From NCBI GenBank assembly GCA_016710765.1, contig JADJUJ010000016.1:1-64000 (forward strand): a stretch of 64,000 nt of DNA. The letters are read 5' to 3'. The DNA comes from Lewinellaceae bacterium. Its GTDB lineage: Bacteria; Bacteroidota; Bacteroidia; Chitinophagales; Saprospiraceae. Numbering within the stretch: the first letter of the stretch is position 1; each line of letters opens with the position of its first letter. The notes below the pieces were generated by a model. It was not told the DNA's origin. It worked only from the letters and a program-made list of their open reading frames with translations, and ran no database searches. The translations under genes and the position numbers were made by a program. Shown piece after piece: positions 56,205 through 64,000 of the stretch.

Positions 56205-57422
56205 ATGACGCGTTCGCCACTTTATCCTGTATTTCTTACTGTTTTTCTCGATATGCTTGGGGTGGGAATCATAATTCCTGTTTTACCGTCCCTGTTCATA
56301 TCGCCCGAATCTTCTATCCTGCCGGCAGGTACCACCATCGCTGACGCATCGGTGCTGTACGGCTACCTCATAGCCGTATATCCTTTGATGCAATTCTTCG
56401 GCGCCCCTGCGTTGGGTGCTTTGTCGGACCGGTACGGCCGGAAGCCAATGCTGATGATATCCTTGTTTGGTACGCTGATCGGCTACCTTTTATTTGGCTG
56501 GGCCATCATGATTAAAAATGTCCCCCTGCTGTTCCTCAGCCGGGCACTGCCTGGCTTCACAGGGGGCAACATCAGCATTGTGTACTCCGCTATATCCGAC
56601 ATGACGCAAGGCCGGCCGGCCGACCGGCCAAAATATTTCGGACTGGTGGGGATGGCGTTCGGGCTCGGGTTTATCATGGGCCCGGCGCTGGGTGGTTTGA
56701 TGGCCGATCCATCCGTGGTTTCCTGGTTTGATCATTCTACGCCATTTTGGTTCACGGCAATACTGACCTTTGTCAACATAGGTTTACTGTGGCAGATTTT
56801 TCCGGAAACCCTCAAAACGAGGCGAACGACGCGAATTAATCTCTTCACTGGGTTTAGAAACATTTCCAAAGCATTTGGTTCCCCCAACTTGCGGGGCATT
56901 TTTACCGTATCGCTGTTGTTATCGCTTGGATTTTCCTTTTTTACCCAGTTCTTTTCCGTTTACCTGATTCAGCGCTTTGGGATGTCGGTTAAAGACATCG
57001 GCCTGGTATTTGCCTGGGTGGGGATATGGCTCGTGTTTACCCAGGGTTTTACCGTTCGGCGGCTGTCGGTAAAATACAGTTCCACCCAAATCCTGCGCTG
57101 GTCGATCCTCCTGCTCTCGATAACTTTACCTTTGTTGCTGCTGCCAAGTTATGGCTGGAACGTGTTGTGGATCAATCCTTTTATTGCCACTTTTCAGGGC
57201 ATCACAGCGCCCAACCTCACCACAGTGGTCAGTGCCCAAGCGAGTCCAGAAGAACAGGGTGAAGTTCTGGGCATCAACCAAAGTATGATTTCTGTTGGGC
57301 AAATGGTGCCACCGGTAATCGCTGGTTACCTCAGTAGTCTGAATGGCGCTTACCCCATTATAGCCAGCGGTATTACTATTTTTATTGGTTGGCTTGTCTA
57401 TATGTCTCTAAAAATGAAATAA
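56205..57422 (+). CDS. Major facilitator superfamily transporter (TetA-like drug/proton antiporter)
   Basis: Start MTRSPLYPVFLTVFLDMLGVGIIIPVLP at 56205 (upstream part of the frame is not membrane-like). Twelve helices; motif A between helices 2 and 3 is GALSDRYGRKPMLM, and the helix 5 motif region FGLGFIMGPALGGLM matches drug efflux MFS members of the TetA/class B type. 405 residues. It would export a hydrophobic compound in exchange for protons; no drug is implied by context. Follows hemF by 49 bases. Confidence 0.87.
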   Translation: MTRSPLYPVFLTVFLDMLGVGIIIPVLPSLFISPESSILPAGTTIADASVLYGYLIAVYPLMQFFGAPALGALSDRYGRKPMLMISLFGTLIGYLLFGWAIMIKNVPLLFLSRALPGFTGGNISIVYSAISDMTQGRPADRPKYFGLVGMAFGLGFIMGPALGGLMADPSVVSWFDHSTPFWFTAILTFVNIGLLWQIFPETLKTRRTTRINLFTGFRNISKAFGSPNLRGIFTVSLLLSLGFSFFTQFFSVYLIQRFGMSVKDIGLVFAWVGIWLVFTQGFTVRRLSVKYSSTQILRWSILLLSITLPLLLLPSYGWNVLWINPFIATFQGITAPNLTTVVSAQASPEEQGEVLGINQSMISVGQMVPPVIAGYLSSLNGAYPIIASGITIFIGWLVYMSLKMK

Positions 57423-57444
57423 GAAACCCTATTTTTGTAAGGCG

Positions 57445-57825
57445 ATGAAAAAGAACAATGAAACGAGTTTGCAGGATGCCATGAAGGCCATTCTGCGGGA
57501 ATATCGCCTGGAGCCACAGGTGCATGAAACGCACATCAAAGTGTTGTGGGAAAAACTCATGGGCACTACTATTTCTACTTACACTTCGCAGATTTCTGTT
57601 CGGAAAAACATCCTCTACCTTACCATTCTGTCGGCGCCGCTCAAACACGAGTTATCCTTTTGCCAAAGAAAAATCATGAAGTTAATCAATGAGGAATTGG
57701 GGAGGCTTACTTTTTTCTGCTTTGCAAAATTTTTTCTGGTTTCGCCGCGACCTGCGCTTACACGACAACACCGGGCTTTATCACGCCTTGCAAGCCGGCC
57801 ATGTGCAGGGTATTTTCATTTTTGA
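57445..57825 (+). CDS. DUF721 (DciA-like) small protein, 3' end uncertain
   Basis: The N-terminal 86 residues fit the DUF721 family: LREYRLEPQVHETHIKVLWEKLMG and a later strand KNILYLTILSAPLKHELSF, then INEELG. Family members usually end 8-10 residues later (about 96-100 residues); here the frame runs on to 57825 and overlaps the photolyase gene by over 130 bases, so a frameshift near 57705 is likely and the true stop is unknown. DUF721 proteins include DciA, which helps load the replicative helicase; that role is possible here. Confidence 0.62.
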   Translation: MKKNNETSLQDAMKAILREYRLEPQVHETHIKVLWEKLMGTTISTYTSQISVRKNILYLTILSAPLKHELSFCQRKIMKLINEELGRLTFFCFAKFFLVSPRPALTRQHRALSRLASRPCAGYFHF

Positions 57826-59050
57826 TACCGAAATATTGTCCTCGCTGCCAGAGCGGGCGGATGCACGGGTTACTTTTATCCACGATGCCATATCCGCATT
57901 AAAAGAAAAGCTGGAAAGTTTGGGCGCGAGTTTAATCGTTCGCTACGGTGACCCACTGAAAATTTGGCCTGCAATCCTGGATGAGCATGATGTACAAGCG
58001 GTTTTTACCAATCGGGATTTCGAGCCCTACGCCAATGCCCGTGATAATGCGGTAGCAGAACTGTTACAACAATCGAAAGTGGCATTCCATACCTTTAAGG
58101 ATCATGTTATGTTTGAAAAGGATGCGGTGCTCAAAGACGATGGAAAACCCTACACCGTTTTTACCCCCTACAGCCGGAAGTGGGTGGCCCGACTGGGTTC
58201 CAAAATCCAGGAAACCCCGTTAGGTCCGCAGCCTTTTTACCTGCAGTCGTTTCCGTCGGAGGACCATTTACAGCGTTTTGAACCGAGCAAGCCGCTTCCC
58301 ATGCCCAGCCTTGCCGACATGGGTTTTGAGCGCTCCGCCCTTGTCTTTCCACCAGCACAGGTGGGGCAGCAACTGATAAAAAATTACGGACAGACCCGCG
58401 ACTTGCCCGCTGTTCAGGGTACCTCCGGGCTGGGAGTACACTTCCGATTCGGCACCATCAGTATCCGTGAAAAAGCGCGAAAGGCAATTAGCCTGAGTCC
58501 TGTATTCCTTAATGAACTCATCTGGCGGGATTTTTACAGTCAGATCCTCGCGCATTTTCCCACGGTGGTTAACCATCCTTTCAAACCGCAGTACGATCGC
58601 ATTCCGTGGCGGGACGCTCCGGAGGATTTTCAAAAATGGTGCGAAGGCAAAACAGGGTATCCGATAGTAGATGCGGGCATGCGGGAATTGATGCACACCG
58701 GTTTCATGCACAATCGCGTTCGGATGATCACCGCCAGTTTTCTAACGAAGCACTTACTGATCGACTGGCGACTGGGTGAGGCTTGGTTTGCGCAGAATTT
58801 GCTGGATTTCGATCTGGCCTCCAACAACGGCGGCTGGCAATGGGCGGCAGGTTGCGGAACAGATGCTGCGCCGTATTTCCGGATATTCAACCCGGCGGAA
58901 CAAACCAAAAAGTTCGATAAAGATCATCAGTACATTCGGCGCTGGGTGCCCGAATTCGGGACGGCTGCTTACCCGCCTCCCATGGTGGATCACGCATTCG
59001 CCAGAGCACGTTGCCTCGATACCTACAAGCGCGCGCTGGCAGATGGCTGA
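57689..59050 (+). CDS. phr: Deoxyribodipyrimidine photolyase (FAD, cryptochrome/photolyase family)
   Basis: Light-driven repair of pyrimidine dimers. 453 residues: photolyase alpha/beta domain (FWFRRDLRLHDNTGLYHAL, residues 15-33), antenna site region, and the FAD domain with LNELIWRDFYSQILAHFP, GKTGYPIVDAGMRELMHTGFMHNRVRMI, DFDLASNNGGWQWAAGCGTDAAPYFRIFNP. These are class I photolyase signatures. The start is either ATG 57689 or a TTG at 57722, which would place FWF at residue 5 as in relatives; I kept the ATG. Overlaps the DUF721 frame. Confidence 0.93.
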   Translation: MRNWGGLLFSALQNFFWFRRDLRLHDNTGLYHALQAGHVQGIFIFDTEILSSLPERADARVTFIHDAISALKEKLESLGASLIVRYGDPLKIWPAILDEHDVQAVFTNRDFEPYANARDNAVAELLQQSKVAFHTFKDHVMFEKDAVLKDDGKPYTVFTPYSRKWVARLGSKIQETPLGPQPFYLQSFPSEDHLQRFEPSKPLPMPSLADMGFERSALVFPPAQVGQQLIKNYGQTRDLPAVQGTSGLGVHFRFGTISIREKARKAISLSPVFLNELIWRDFYSQILAHFPTVVNHPFKPQYDRIPWRDAPEDFQKWCEGKTGYPIVDAGMRELMHTGFMHNRVRMITASFLTKHLLIDWRLGEAWFAQNLLDFDLASNNGGWQWAAGCGTDAAPYFRIFNPAEQTKKFDKDHQYIRRWVPEFGTAAYPPPMVDHAFARARCLDTYKRALADG

Positions 59051-59127
59051 GAATTTTCTTGGGAATTGGCCTGTGGCTACGCTTTTTAGGTATGTGGATT
59101 GATCGAAATGCGCCTTGGTTTTTTTTA

Positions 59128-59146
59128 CAGTTTTGCTTCGCAAAAA
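59128..59146. repeat. Short palindromic motif shared with 33146..33164
   Basis: CAGTTTTGCTTCGCAAAAA is the exact complement of 33146..33164. It holds the hairpin TTTTGC-TTC-GCAAAA. Both copies lie between convergent genes, so a role in termination is plausible. Confidence 0.45.
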
Positions 59147-59221
59147 GTTATCCTACAGATCTCCACGTACCCCAAGTTGACTATTCCTAATAATAGAGAC
59201 CGTTTTCTCACCAGTGGCAGG

Positions 59222-60208
59222 TCATTCCAAAACCTCCGACAACAGCCAGCCGTGGGGATACGCTTCCAACTGACCGAAGTGGAATGCTTCCAGTTGTTTC
59301 AGTGTACGTTGCCGCAAATAGCCTAAACGAGACAAGGCTGCCACGGGATGGCCCTTAGCCAATACCGGTTGGTAAACATTCTGAAAACGGGTAAACTTGA
59401 GGGTTTTGCTTCGATGCGTGCGGACATCCTGGATATGGGCACTGGTTTTACTTACACTGGCGTGTTCCTCCAATGCGTCATTCAGGCAAATGTCTCCCAG
59501 CGCATGGTTGGCCTTGTATACCCGGCGTATCTGTGTAAGGGCTTGTTCCCGAACAGGGGTTTGATCTGAAACGGGCAGAACGCGTATCAATCCTTCCGTC
59601 TCGGTTGGTGGGCGGCTTGGTTCCCGAATGGTTTCCAATATGTCATCAGCGGTAGCACCCCCGATAAATTCTGCCCGAATTTTCCAGCCATCAGGGTGGA
59701 AGCCTACTGCAGGGGCAGAAGGTGTGTCTTCCTCTTTCAGGTCGTTTCGCTCCCAGCGACTGACGGCCACCCGGGTAGCCCATTGGGTGGAGCGCCACAT
59801 GAGCCAGCGCAACGCCGATTCCATCAATAATACCTGTGCCAATGGACCACGAATGATGGCCAGCGGCTCTTGCGGCAACAGCAACATTCCTTCCGGCGCT
59901 GCTGCCAGGCGAACGCGCAACCGCATGCGCTGCAAAAAATTAAGATAACTTTCGTCAAAAAGCGAGCGCCCGCGTTCATCAGAGTAGCGGCTCATGCGCT
60001 GGATCATTTCGGGTGTGAATCGAAACTGTCGTACATGCTCCACCAAAAGTCCAGTGCCGCAGGCAATGGCAAAGGGGCCATCCTGCTGGTAAACAAGGTG
60101 AAATAGACTCTCCTCATTGTAGTTGCCGTTACGCCACGACTCCTGGGCCTTCAGGGCAGGGTTCAGGTCGGACAACCAATCGAATACAGGAGCTGAAGTA
60201 AGGGCCAT
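59222..60208 (-). CDS. Nicotinate phosphoribosyltransferase-like protein, shortened and probably without the normal active site
   Basis: The start MALTSAPVFDWLSDL at 60208 is chosen because upstream frame lies in the preceding gene. The N-terminal ~165 residues resemble nicotinate phosphoribosyltransferase (FDESYLNFLQRMRLRVRLAAAPEGMLLLPQEPLAIIRGPLAQVLLMESALRW, MWRSTQWATRVA), and the C-terminal part resembles the family's closing domain (SKTLKFTRFQNVYQPV). The central catalytic barrel (with GTMAHS-type His) is missing or reduced: 328 residues against about 400-480 usual. I read it as a divergent paralogue, likely non-catalytic or of changed specificity. Two bases after the barrel protein's stop. 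Confidence 0.58.
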   Translation of the reverse strand: MALTSAPVFDWLSDLNPALKAQESWRNGNYNEESLFHLVYQQDGPFAIACGTGLLVEHVRQFRFTPEMIQRMSRYSDERGRSLFDESYLNFLQRMRLRVRLAAAPEGMLLLPQEPLAIIRGPLAQVLLMESALRWLMWRSTQWATRVAVSRWERNDLKEEDTPSAPAVGFHPDGWKIRAEFIGGATADDILETIREPSRPPTETEGLIRVLPVSDQTPVREQALTQIRRVYKANHALGDICLNDALEEHASVSKTSAHIQDVRTHRSKTLKFTRFQNVYQPVLAKGHPVAALSRLGYLRQRTLKQLEAFHFGQLEAYPHGWLLSEVLE

Positions 60209-60209
60209 T

Positions 60210-61400
60210 TTAAAGGCGTTTTTTGGTGGATTGCCGGGAATAAATGTTGAACGAAGCCGCAAAGAAAACCATATTTCCAGCCAACGAGTCATTCTTTTTG
60301 CCAAAATTCAGGTTTCGATACCCGGCCTTAAGCCTTATCCCGTAGTAATTGAATTGTTTCTCAGGTGATTGGTCGTACTCCGATCTGAATTTTAAATCGG
60401 TTGTGATAGCAGCGGTATAGGATATCTGGTTAAAATAAAAATCACTGTAATAAACAGGTAGGGGGTCAGCCCCTTCTTCCGGGTCCGGTGGATGTAAAAA
60501 GCTGCCACCCATCCCAACGCTTGGGAAAATACGAATTCTGTCTTTGTCCACCAGGTCGTAACCCAATTCAAAGGAAATATCGAAATAACTGGCTTTATCG
60601 TCTTTAGGCCATTCGTTGGTACCAACAAAAACGGGCCTGTCCAGCCGTGTTCTTCCATAGTTGAAATTTGCTTGCAGGTTAACCCGATGGGTCCAATAGG
60701 CCAAACCAACCTGCAGCCCAACCAGTGGATTGAGCGTTCTTTCGAGCTCATCCGTCCAGTTCCCCTGCATCATACCGATGTCCAGGTCGATAGCATGATT
60801 GCCCAGCATGGTGCCATCATACACGAATGCCCTCAAAAATGGCAGGTATGTACTATTGGAGTAGATATTGGCAAAGGCCCTGATTCTTTTGTCCTGCAAT
60901 TGCTTTGCATCATTTTCAGTGTTCATGCGCAGCAAATACTCCAGGTGCAGGCGCAGGAACGCGCGCTCCTCACCGGATGTCACCTCTCGGTCAATTTTTT
61001 CCATGACTTGTTCCCGATGATCATACAGCCAGGGGTCGAGGAGGTTGAAAATACTGTCGTCGGCCATGGAATACCGGTATGATTCTTCTTCTCGCTTGGT
61101 GCGGGTATGGGTGCGCACATCTTGCAACAAGTGTGAATAATCACCGAGCCAGTAGTACAGCATCCAGCGTTCGTCCCATATCGTTGCCGCAAAGACTGTG
61201 TCGTCCAGCCGTTGCAACGAATCCATCCAGAATTGACCGGATTGGGTGTCCTGTTGTAAAAACGATGCTTTTACTTCGTGCCTGCACAGGGCAATTTGGG
61301 TGAGGTGCTGTTGAATATCCTGAATAATACTGTCGACCTGCGCACTGGCCTCCCATCCGAGGCACAACAGCAATAGCAGTAGGGTAATATGTTTTCGCAT
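60210..61400 (-). CDS. Outer-membrane-type exported protein of unknown function
   Basis: Signal peptide (to ASAQ), then a helical region (about residues 22-190 with DQW-like repeats) and a beta-rich C-terminal half (about 200-396; alternating strands such as GLQVGLAYWTHRVNLQANFNYGRTRLDRP and AAITTDLKFRSEYD) typical of an outer-membrane barrel. No name can be given. It starts five bases before dapF ends, so the three genes dapF, barrel protein and NAPRTase-like protein form a compact run. Confidence 0.6.
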   Translation of the reverse strand: MRKHITLLLLLLCLGWEASAQVDSIIQDIQQHLTQIALCRHEVKASFLQQDTQSGQFWMDSLQRLDDTVFAATIWDERWMLYYWLGDYSHLLQDVRTHTRTKREEESYRYSMADDSIFNLLDPWLYDHREQVMEKIDREVTSGEERAFLRLHLEYLLRMNTENDAKQLQDKRIRAFANIYSNSTYLPFLRAFVYDGTMLGNHAIDLDIGMMQGNWTDELERTLNPLVGLQVGLAYWTHRVNLQANFNYGRTRLDRPVFVGTNEWPKDDKASYFDISFELGYDLVDKDRIRIFPSVGMGGSFLHPPDPEEGADPLPVYYSDFYFNQISYTAAITTDLKFRSEYDQSPEKQFNYYGIRLKAGYRNLNFGKKNDSLAGNMVFFAASFNIYSRQSTKKRL

Positions 61401-61405
61401 AAGGG

Positions 61406-62221
61406 TTATTTTTCATCAAATTCAATGGTTCCGGAGAAAACCGCCTGCGCGGGTCCGTTCAGCCAAATGTCGGTAAACTGCATGTCATTTATCCTGTTGA
61501 ACTGCACCGACAGATCTCCACCCAGGGCTTGAACTGGAATATGATACGTGCCAGGCGGGAGGTTCTCCCGAGCAGCCAGGGCCAGTGCGGTTGCCGTTAC
61601 ACCCGTGCCACAGGCCAGTGTTTCATCTTCCACACCTCTTTCATAGGTGCGAATCTGCAGCCTTTCGGCGTTGCCATGTGCAAAATTTACGTTTATTCCT
61701 TCGGCTTCAAAAGCTGGGCTATAACGCAGCTTCCTGCCTTCTTTTACCATATCCACCTGTGCCAGATGCTGGGAGAAATGCACATAATGCGGGGAGCCTG
61801 TATGTATTACCCAGTCATCGCCATGACGTTCCAGGGTATTTACGTCGCTCATTTTCAATTCCACCCAGGCATAGCCAGCTGCGCTGTGCTCCTTAATGAT
61901 GGCCTGGTGCGGGCCATCAATAGCGATAAAATGATACATTTCCCGATGGATACCCAGAGCATAGGCAAAAGCAACGATACAGCGGCCGCCATTGCCACAC
62001 ATGGTGCTTTCCCTGCCATCTGCATTAAAATACACCATTTCAAAATCGTATTCCGGATGATTTTGCAGCAAGATCAGTCCGTCGGCGCCGATGCCGAAGT
62101 GCCGGTCGCATAGTTTGGCCACCCAGGAGTGGTCTGTTCTTTCCAACCATGCATGGGTACGCTGATCTACCATTACAAAATCATTTCCTGCACCCTGATA
62201 CTTATAAAAAGGCAATAGCAT
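61406..62221 (-). CDS. dapF: Diaminopimelate epimerase
   Basis: Interconverts LL- and meso-diaminopimelate for lysine and peptidoglycan. 271 residues: KYQGAGNDFVMVD near the start, active-site Cys75 in TMCGNGGRC, and the second Cys in ETLACGTGVTATALAL near residue 220. The start MLLPFYKYQGAGNDF is the family's usual beginning. First gene of a three-gene minus-strand run. Confidence 0.95.
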   Translation of the reverse strand: MLLPFYKYQGAGNDFVMVDQRTHAWLERTDHSWVAKLCDRHFGIGADGLILLQNHPEYDFEMVYFNADGRESTMCGNGGRCIVAFAYALGIHREMYHFIAIDGPHQAIIKEHSAAGYAWVELKMSDVNTLERHGDDWVIHTGSPHYVHFSQHLAQVDMVKEGRKLRYSPAFEAEGINVNFAHGNAERLQIRTYERGVEDETLACGTGVTATALALAARENLPPGTYHIPVQALGGDLSVQFNRINDMQFTDIWLNGPAQAVFSGTIEFDEK

Positions 62222-62436
62222 AAGCGAATCAATGAAATAGGGTTTATTAACGGTGTAAAGTTCGCCCTCTTTGGCCTTTTGTTACAACCATTTTGTTGTA
62301 AAATTGTCATCTTGTATGCGCTTGTCCCAATACATCGTTCTATTGTAACGTTTAGTCAGTCCATCCGTTCGATTAGGGTGGCTGCGAATGTACCCAATCG
62401 CTTTATTTTTTTGGTATTGCTACGCCTATCTTGTTT

Positions 62437-63876
62437 ATGAAAAAGTACCTTCCCATCCTCCTGGCGGCGCTCTTCAGCGCTTTTTTCACGGTTTTTGTGG
62501 TGCGTTATCTCGAAAAGCCCCTGCAAGTACGTTGGGAAAACGATGAGGCAGGCGCTGTGCGGTATACCGGACTGGTGGAAAAATTATTTGATGCACGAAG
62601 CAACAACATGTTCCATTCGTCATCGCCCACCGATTTTATCGCTTCTGCATCCATTGCAACACCAACAGTGGTCAATATTCGCGCCGTTCAGGAAAGCTCC
62701 GGAGGCCTTTGGGGGCGACCCAGTATTAGTGGTTCATCGGGCTCTGGTGTCATCCTTTCACCGGATGGCTACCTGGTTACCAACCACCACGTCATTGAAA
62801 AAAGCACGGAGATCAAAGTTACCCTTGCCGATAAGCGCACCTATTTTGCCCGCTTAGTGGGCTCCGATCCATCTACAGATATTGCATTGCTTAAAATTGA
62901 TGAAACAGAACTGCCGTTTATCCTTTTTGGCAACAGCGATTCGGTCAGCGTTGGCGAATGGGTATTGGCTGTTGGCAATCCGTTTAACCTGGAAAGTACG
63001 GTAACAGCAGGCATCGTAAGCGCAAAAGGCCGCAACATCAATATTCTGGGTGGTGGCGCCAGTATCGAATCTTTTATACAAACCGATGCTGCAGTTAATC
63101 CGGGCAACAGTGGCGGGGCATTGGTGAATACAGCCGGCGAATTGGTGGGTATCAATACCGCCATCATTACCGAATCGGGCAGTTACGAAGGGTATTCCTT
63201 TGCTGTACCTGCTAATTTGGTGAAAAAAATCATCAGCGACCTGCGCGAATTCGGCGTAGTGCAAAGAGCGTTTTTGGGTATTGGTATAGAAGATATGGAT
63301 AGCGAAACGGCCCACGATATCGGCCTCCCCAATGCACAGGGTGTTTTTGTGAATCGCGTAGGCATCAACAGCGCTGCTGATGATGCTGGGCTTGAGGTAG
63401 GAGATGTCAGCCTGGGCATCAACAAAATAAACATTCGAAGCACACCAGAATTGCAAGAATACGTTGGGCGTTTTCGCCCCGGAGATGCCGTACGACTGGA
63501 ATATTGGCGGAAAGGTAAAAAGCAGGAAACCATGCTTACCCTGAAGGATGGTAAAAACTCAACCCAGGTAGCGCGGCGCAGGGGAGACGAACTTCGGCAG
63601 GACATTGGCCTGGAGTTGCGCGACCTAACCCGCGACGAACAACGCAAATTTGGCTTTTTTGGCGCTATGGTAACCAGCATTGATCGTGGCAGTGTGGTGT
63701 TTCAAACGAATATGCAACCCGGGTTTGTCATTACCAAAGTGAATGGAAGCCGGGTTTCTACCCTTGCCGAAGCGGTAGATGCAGTACTGAATGCCTACAA
63801 CAGCGTTGTATTAGACGGCTACTATGAAGGTGAAAAAGACCTTTATTCTTACCGTTTTCGAAAGCGGGGCAGTTGA
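62437..63876 (+). CDS. HtrA/DegP-type periplasmic serine protease
   Basis: The start is MKKYLPILL at 62437 (an upstream TTG would add two residues). N-terminal signal/anchor helix (residues 4-24), trypsin-like domain with the triad His in TNHHVIE, Asp in PSTDIALLKI and Ser in NPGNSGGALVN, then two PDZ domains (about 270-360 with RAFLGIGIED and LEVGDVSLGINK; about 385-470 with GLELRDLTRDEQRKFGF, GSVVFQTNMQPGFVITKVNG). About 479 residues, normal for DegP/DegQ. Degrades misfolded envelope proteins; Deg-type stress control is expected. Confidence 0.92.
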   Translation: MKKYLPILLAALFSAFFTVFVVRYLEKPLQVRWENDEAGAVRYTGLVEKLFDARSNNMFHSSSPTDFIASASIATPTVVNIRAVQESSGGLWGRPSISGSSGSGVILSPDGYLVTNHHVIEKSTEIKVTLADKRTYFARLVGSDPSTDIALLKIDETELPFILFGNSDSVSVGEWVLAVGNPFNLESTVTAGIVSAKGRNINILGGGASIESFIQTDAAVNPGNSGGALVNTAGELVGINTAIITESGSYEGYSFAVPANLVKKIISDLREFGVVQRAFLGIGIEDMDSETAHDIGLPNAQGVFVNRVGINSAADDAGLEVGDVSLGINKINIRSTPELQEYVGRFRPGDAVRLEYWRKGKKQETMLTLKDGKNSTQVARRRGDELRQDIGLELRDLTRDEQRKFGFFGAMVTSIDRGSVVFQTNMQPGFVITKVNGSRVSTLAEAVDAVLNAYNSVVLDGYYEGEKDLYSYRFRKRGS

Positions 63877-63886
63877 ATTGAAAAAA

Positions 63887-64000
63887 ATGCACCAACACAT
63901 ACACCTTATGGGCGCGCCGGGTTCTGGCGTGAGCACGCTGGGCCGCGCATTGGCCCAAGATCGGCAAATGCCGTATTTCGATGTCGATGATTTTTACTGG
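63887..64000 (+). CDS. P-loop kinase or ATPase (start only; runs off the window)
   Basis: Thirty-eight residues are visible: MHQHIHLMGAPGSGVSTLG with Walker A GAPGSGVST, then FDVDDFYW, which fits an adenylate/shikimate-kinase-like nucleoside or small-molecule kinase with an Asp-rich substrate loop. The start is ten bases after the protease stop. Identity cannot be settled from the fragment. Confidence 0.65.
   Translation, partial: MHQHIHLMGAPGSGVSTLGRALAQDRQMPYFDVDDFYW

Noticed and set aside
62222..62436. tRNA or small RNA between dapF and the protease gene
   Set aside because: No cloverleaf or clear hairpin was found by eye; it appears to be a divergent promoter region.

Overview
The window is chromosomal DNA from a member of the Bacteroidota, most likely of the Saprospiraceae/Haliscomenobacter type (the family is an inference). 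Pointers are type IX secretion C-terminal domains of both classes (type B on the first gene, type A on the gene at 50480..51466), a TonB-dependent receptor with an N-terminal carboxypeptidase-like regulatory domain, an UpxY-type NusG paralogue, a sirtuin of the zinc-cysteine-less Bacteroidota type, a LytS/LytTR pair, and several promoters with the Bacteroidota -7 motif TAnnTTTG. No rRNA, tRNA, CRISPR array or prophage was seen. The only recognisable insertion sequence is one decayed or mis-sequenced IS66-type element.

Layout. 1-4.6 kb: tail of a secreted repeat protein, an ArsC-like gene, a small exported protein, and a two-gene unit (NAD-dependent epimerase/3beta-HSD-like plus steroid-5-alpha-reductase-like membrane enzyme). 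4.6-6.1 kb: IS66-like element. 6.6-13.9 kb, minus strand: exported HExxH metalloprotease, orphan histidine kinase, sirtuin, amino-acid permease, methyltransferase, lipoprotein. 14.0-16.6 kb: LOG protein, exported thioredoxin-like protein, aroC. 16.6-25.1 kb, minus: LtaS-like sulfatase, BASS transporter, a roughly 1000-residue exported coiled-coil protein, a glycosyltransferase, folE. 25.4-27.2 kb: LytS/LytTR two-component system. 27.9-32.7 kb, plus: a tight five-gene unit (DUF4340-like protein, DprE1-like FAD oxidase, S4 protein, GT39-like glycosyltransferase, HAD-IB phosphatase). 33.2-38.3 kb, minus: a polysaccharide locus with WlbB-, WlbA- and WlbC-like enzymes for a diacetamido-uronic acid nucleotide sugar, with an UpxY antiterminator embedded, behind a Wzi/RemB-like outer-membrane protein. 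38.6-46.5 kb: SulP transporter, lhgO, TonB receptor, selD, TlpA-like protein. 46.6-52.4 kb, minus: sigma-54 activator with a minisatellite leader, lipoprotein, miaB, membrane protein, DUF1028 protein, nucleoside phosphorylase. 52.5-64 kb: patatin with a putative sensor domain, hemF, MFS transporter, DUF721 protein, photolyase, a NAPRTase-like protein, a beta-barrel protein, dapF, an HtrA protease and the start of a P-loop kinase.

A strong technical signal runs through the window: at least fifteen genes, including conserved housekeeping genes such as hemF and the CMP-kinase-like gene, are broken by single-base frameshifts, several of them next to homopolymers or G/C runs, and the protein continues perfectly in another frame. 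I read this as uncorrected consensus indels rather than mass pseudogenisation, and I annotate such genes as single interrupted CDSs.

The most interesting items are: a three-part protein at 52.5-55.2 kb (putative TPR-S/MAP3K-TRAF-binding-like sensor, patatin lipase, three C-terminal membrane helices), which has the build of a conflict or defence effector; an antiterminator inside the sugar operon; a large hendecad coiled-coil protein; a family of about 205-bp intergenic repeats present in two inverted copies; an intergenic element with a perfect 45-bp inverted repeat; and a frame-preserving 12-bp minisatellite just upstream of the sigma-54 activator.
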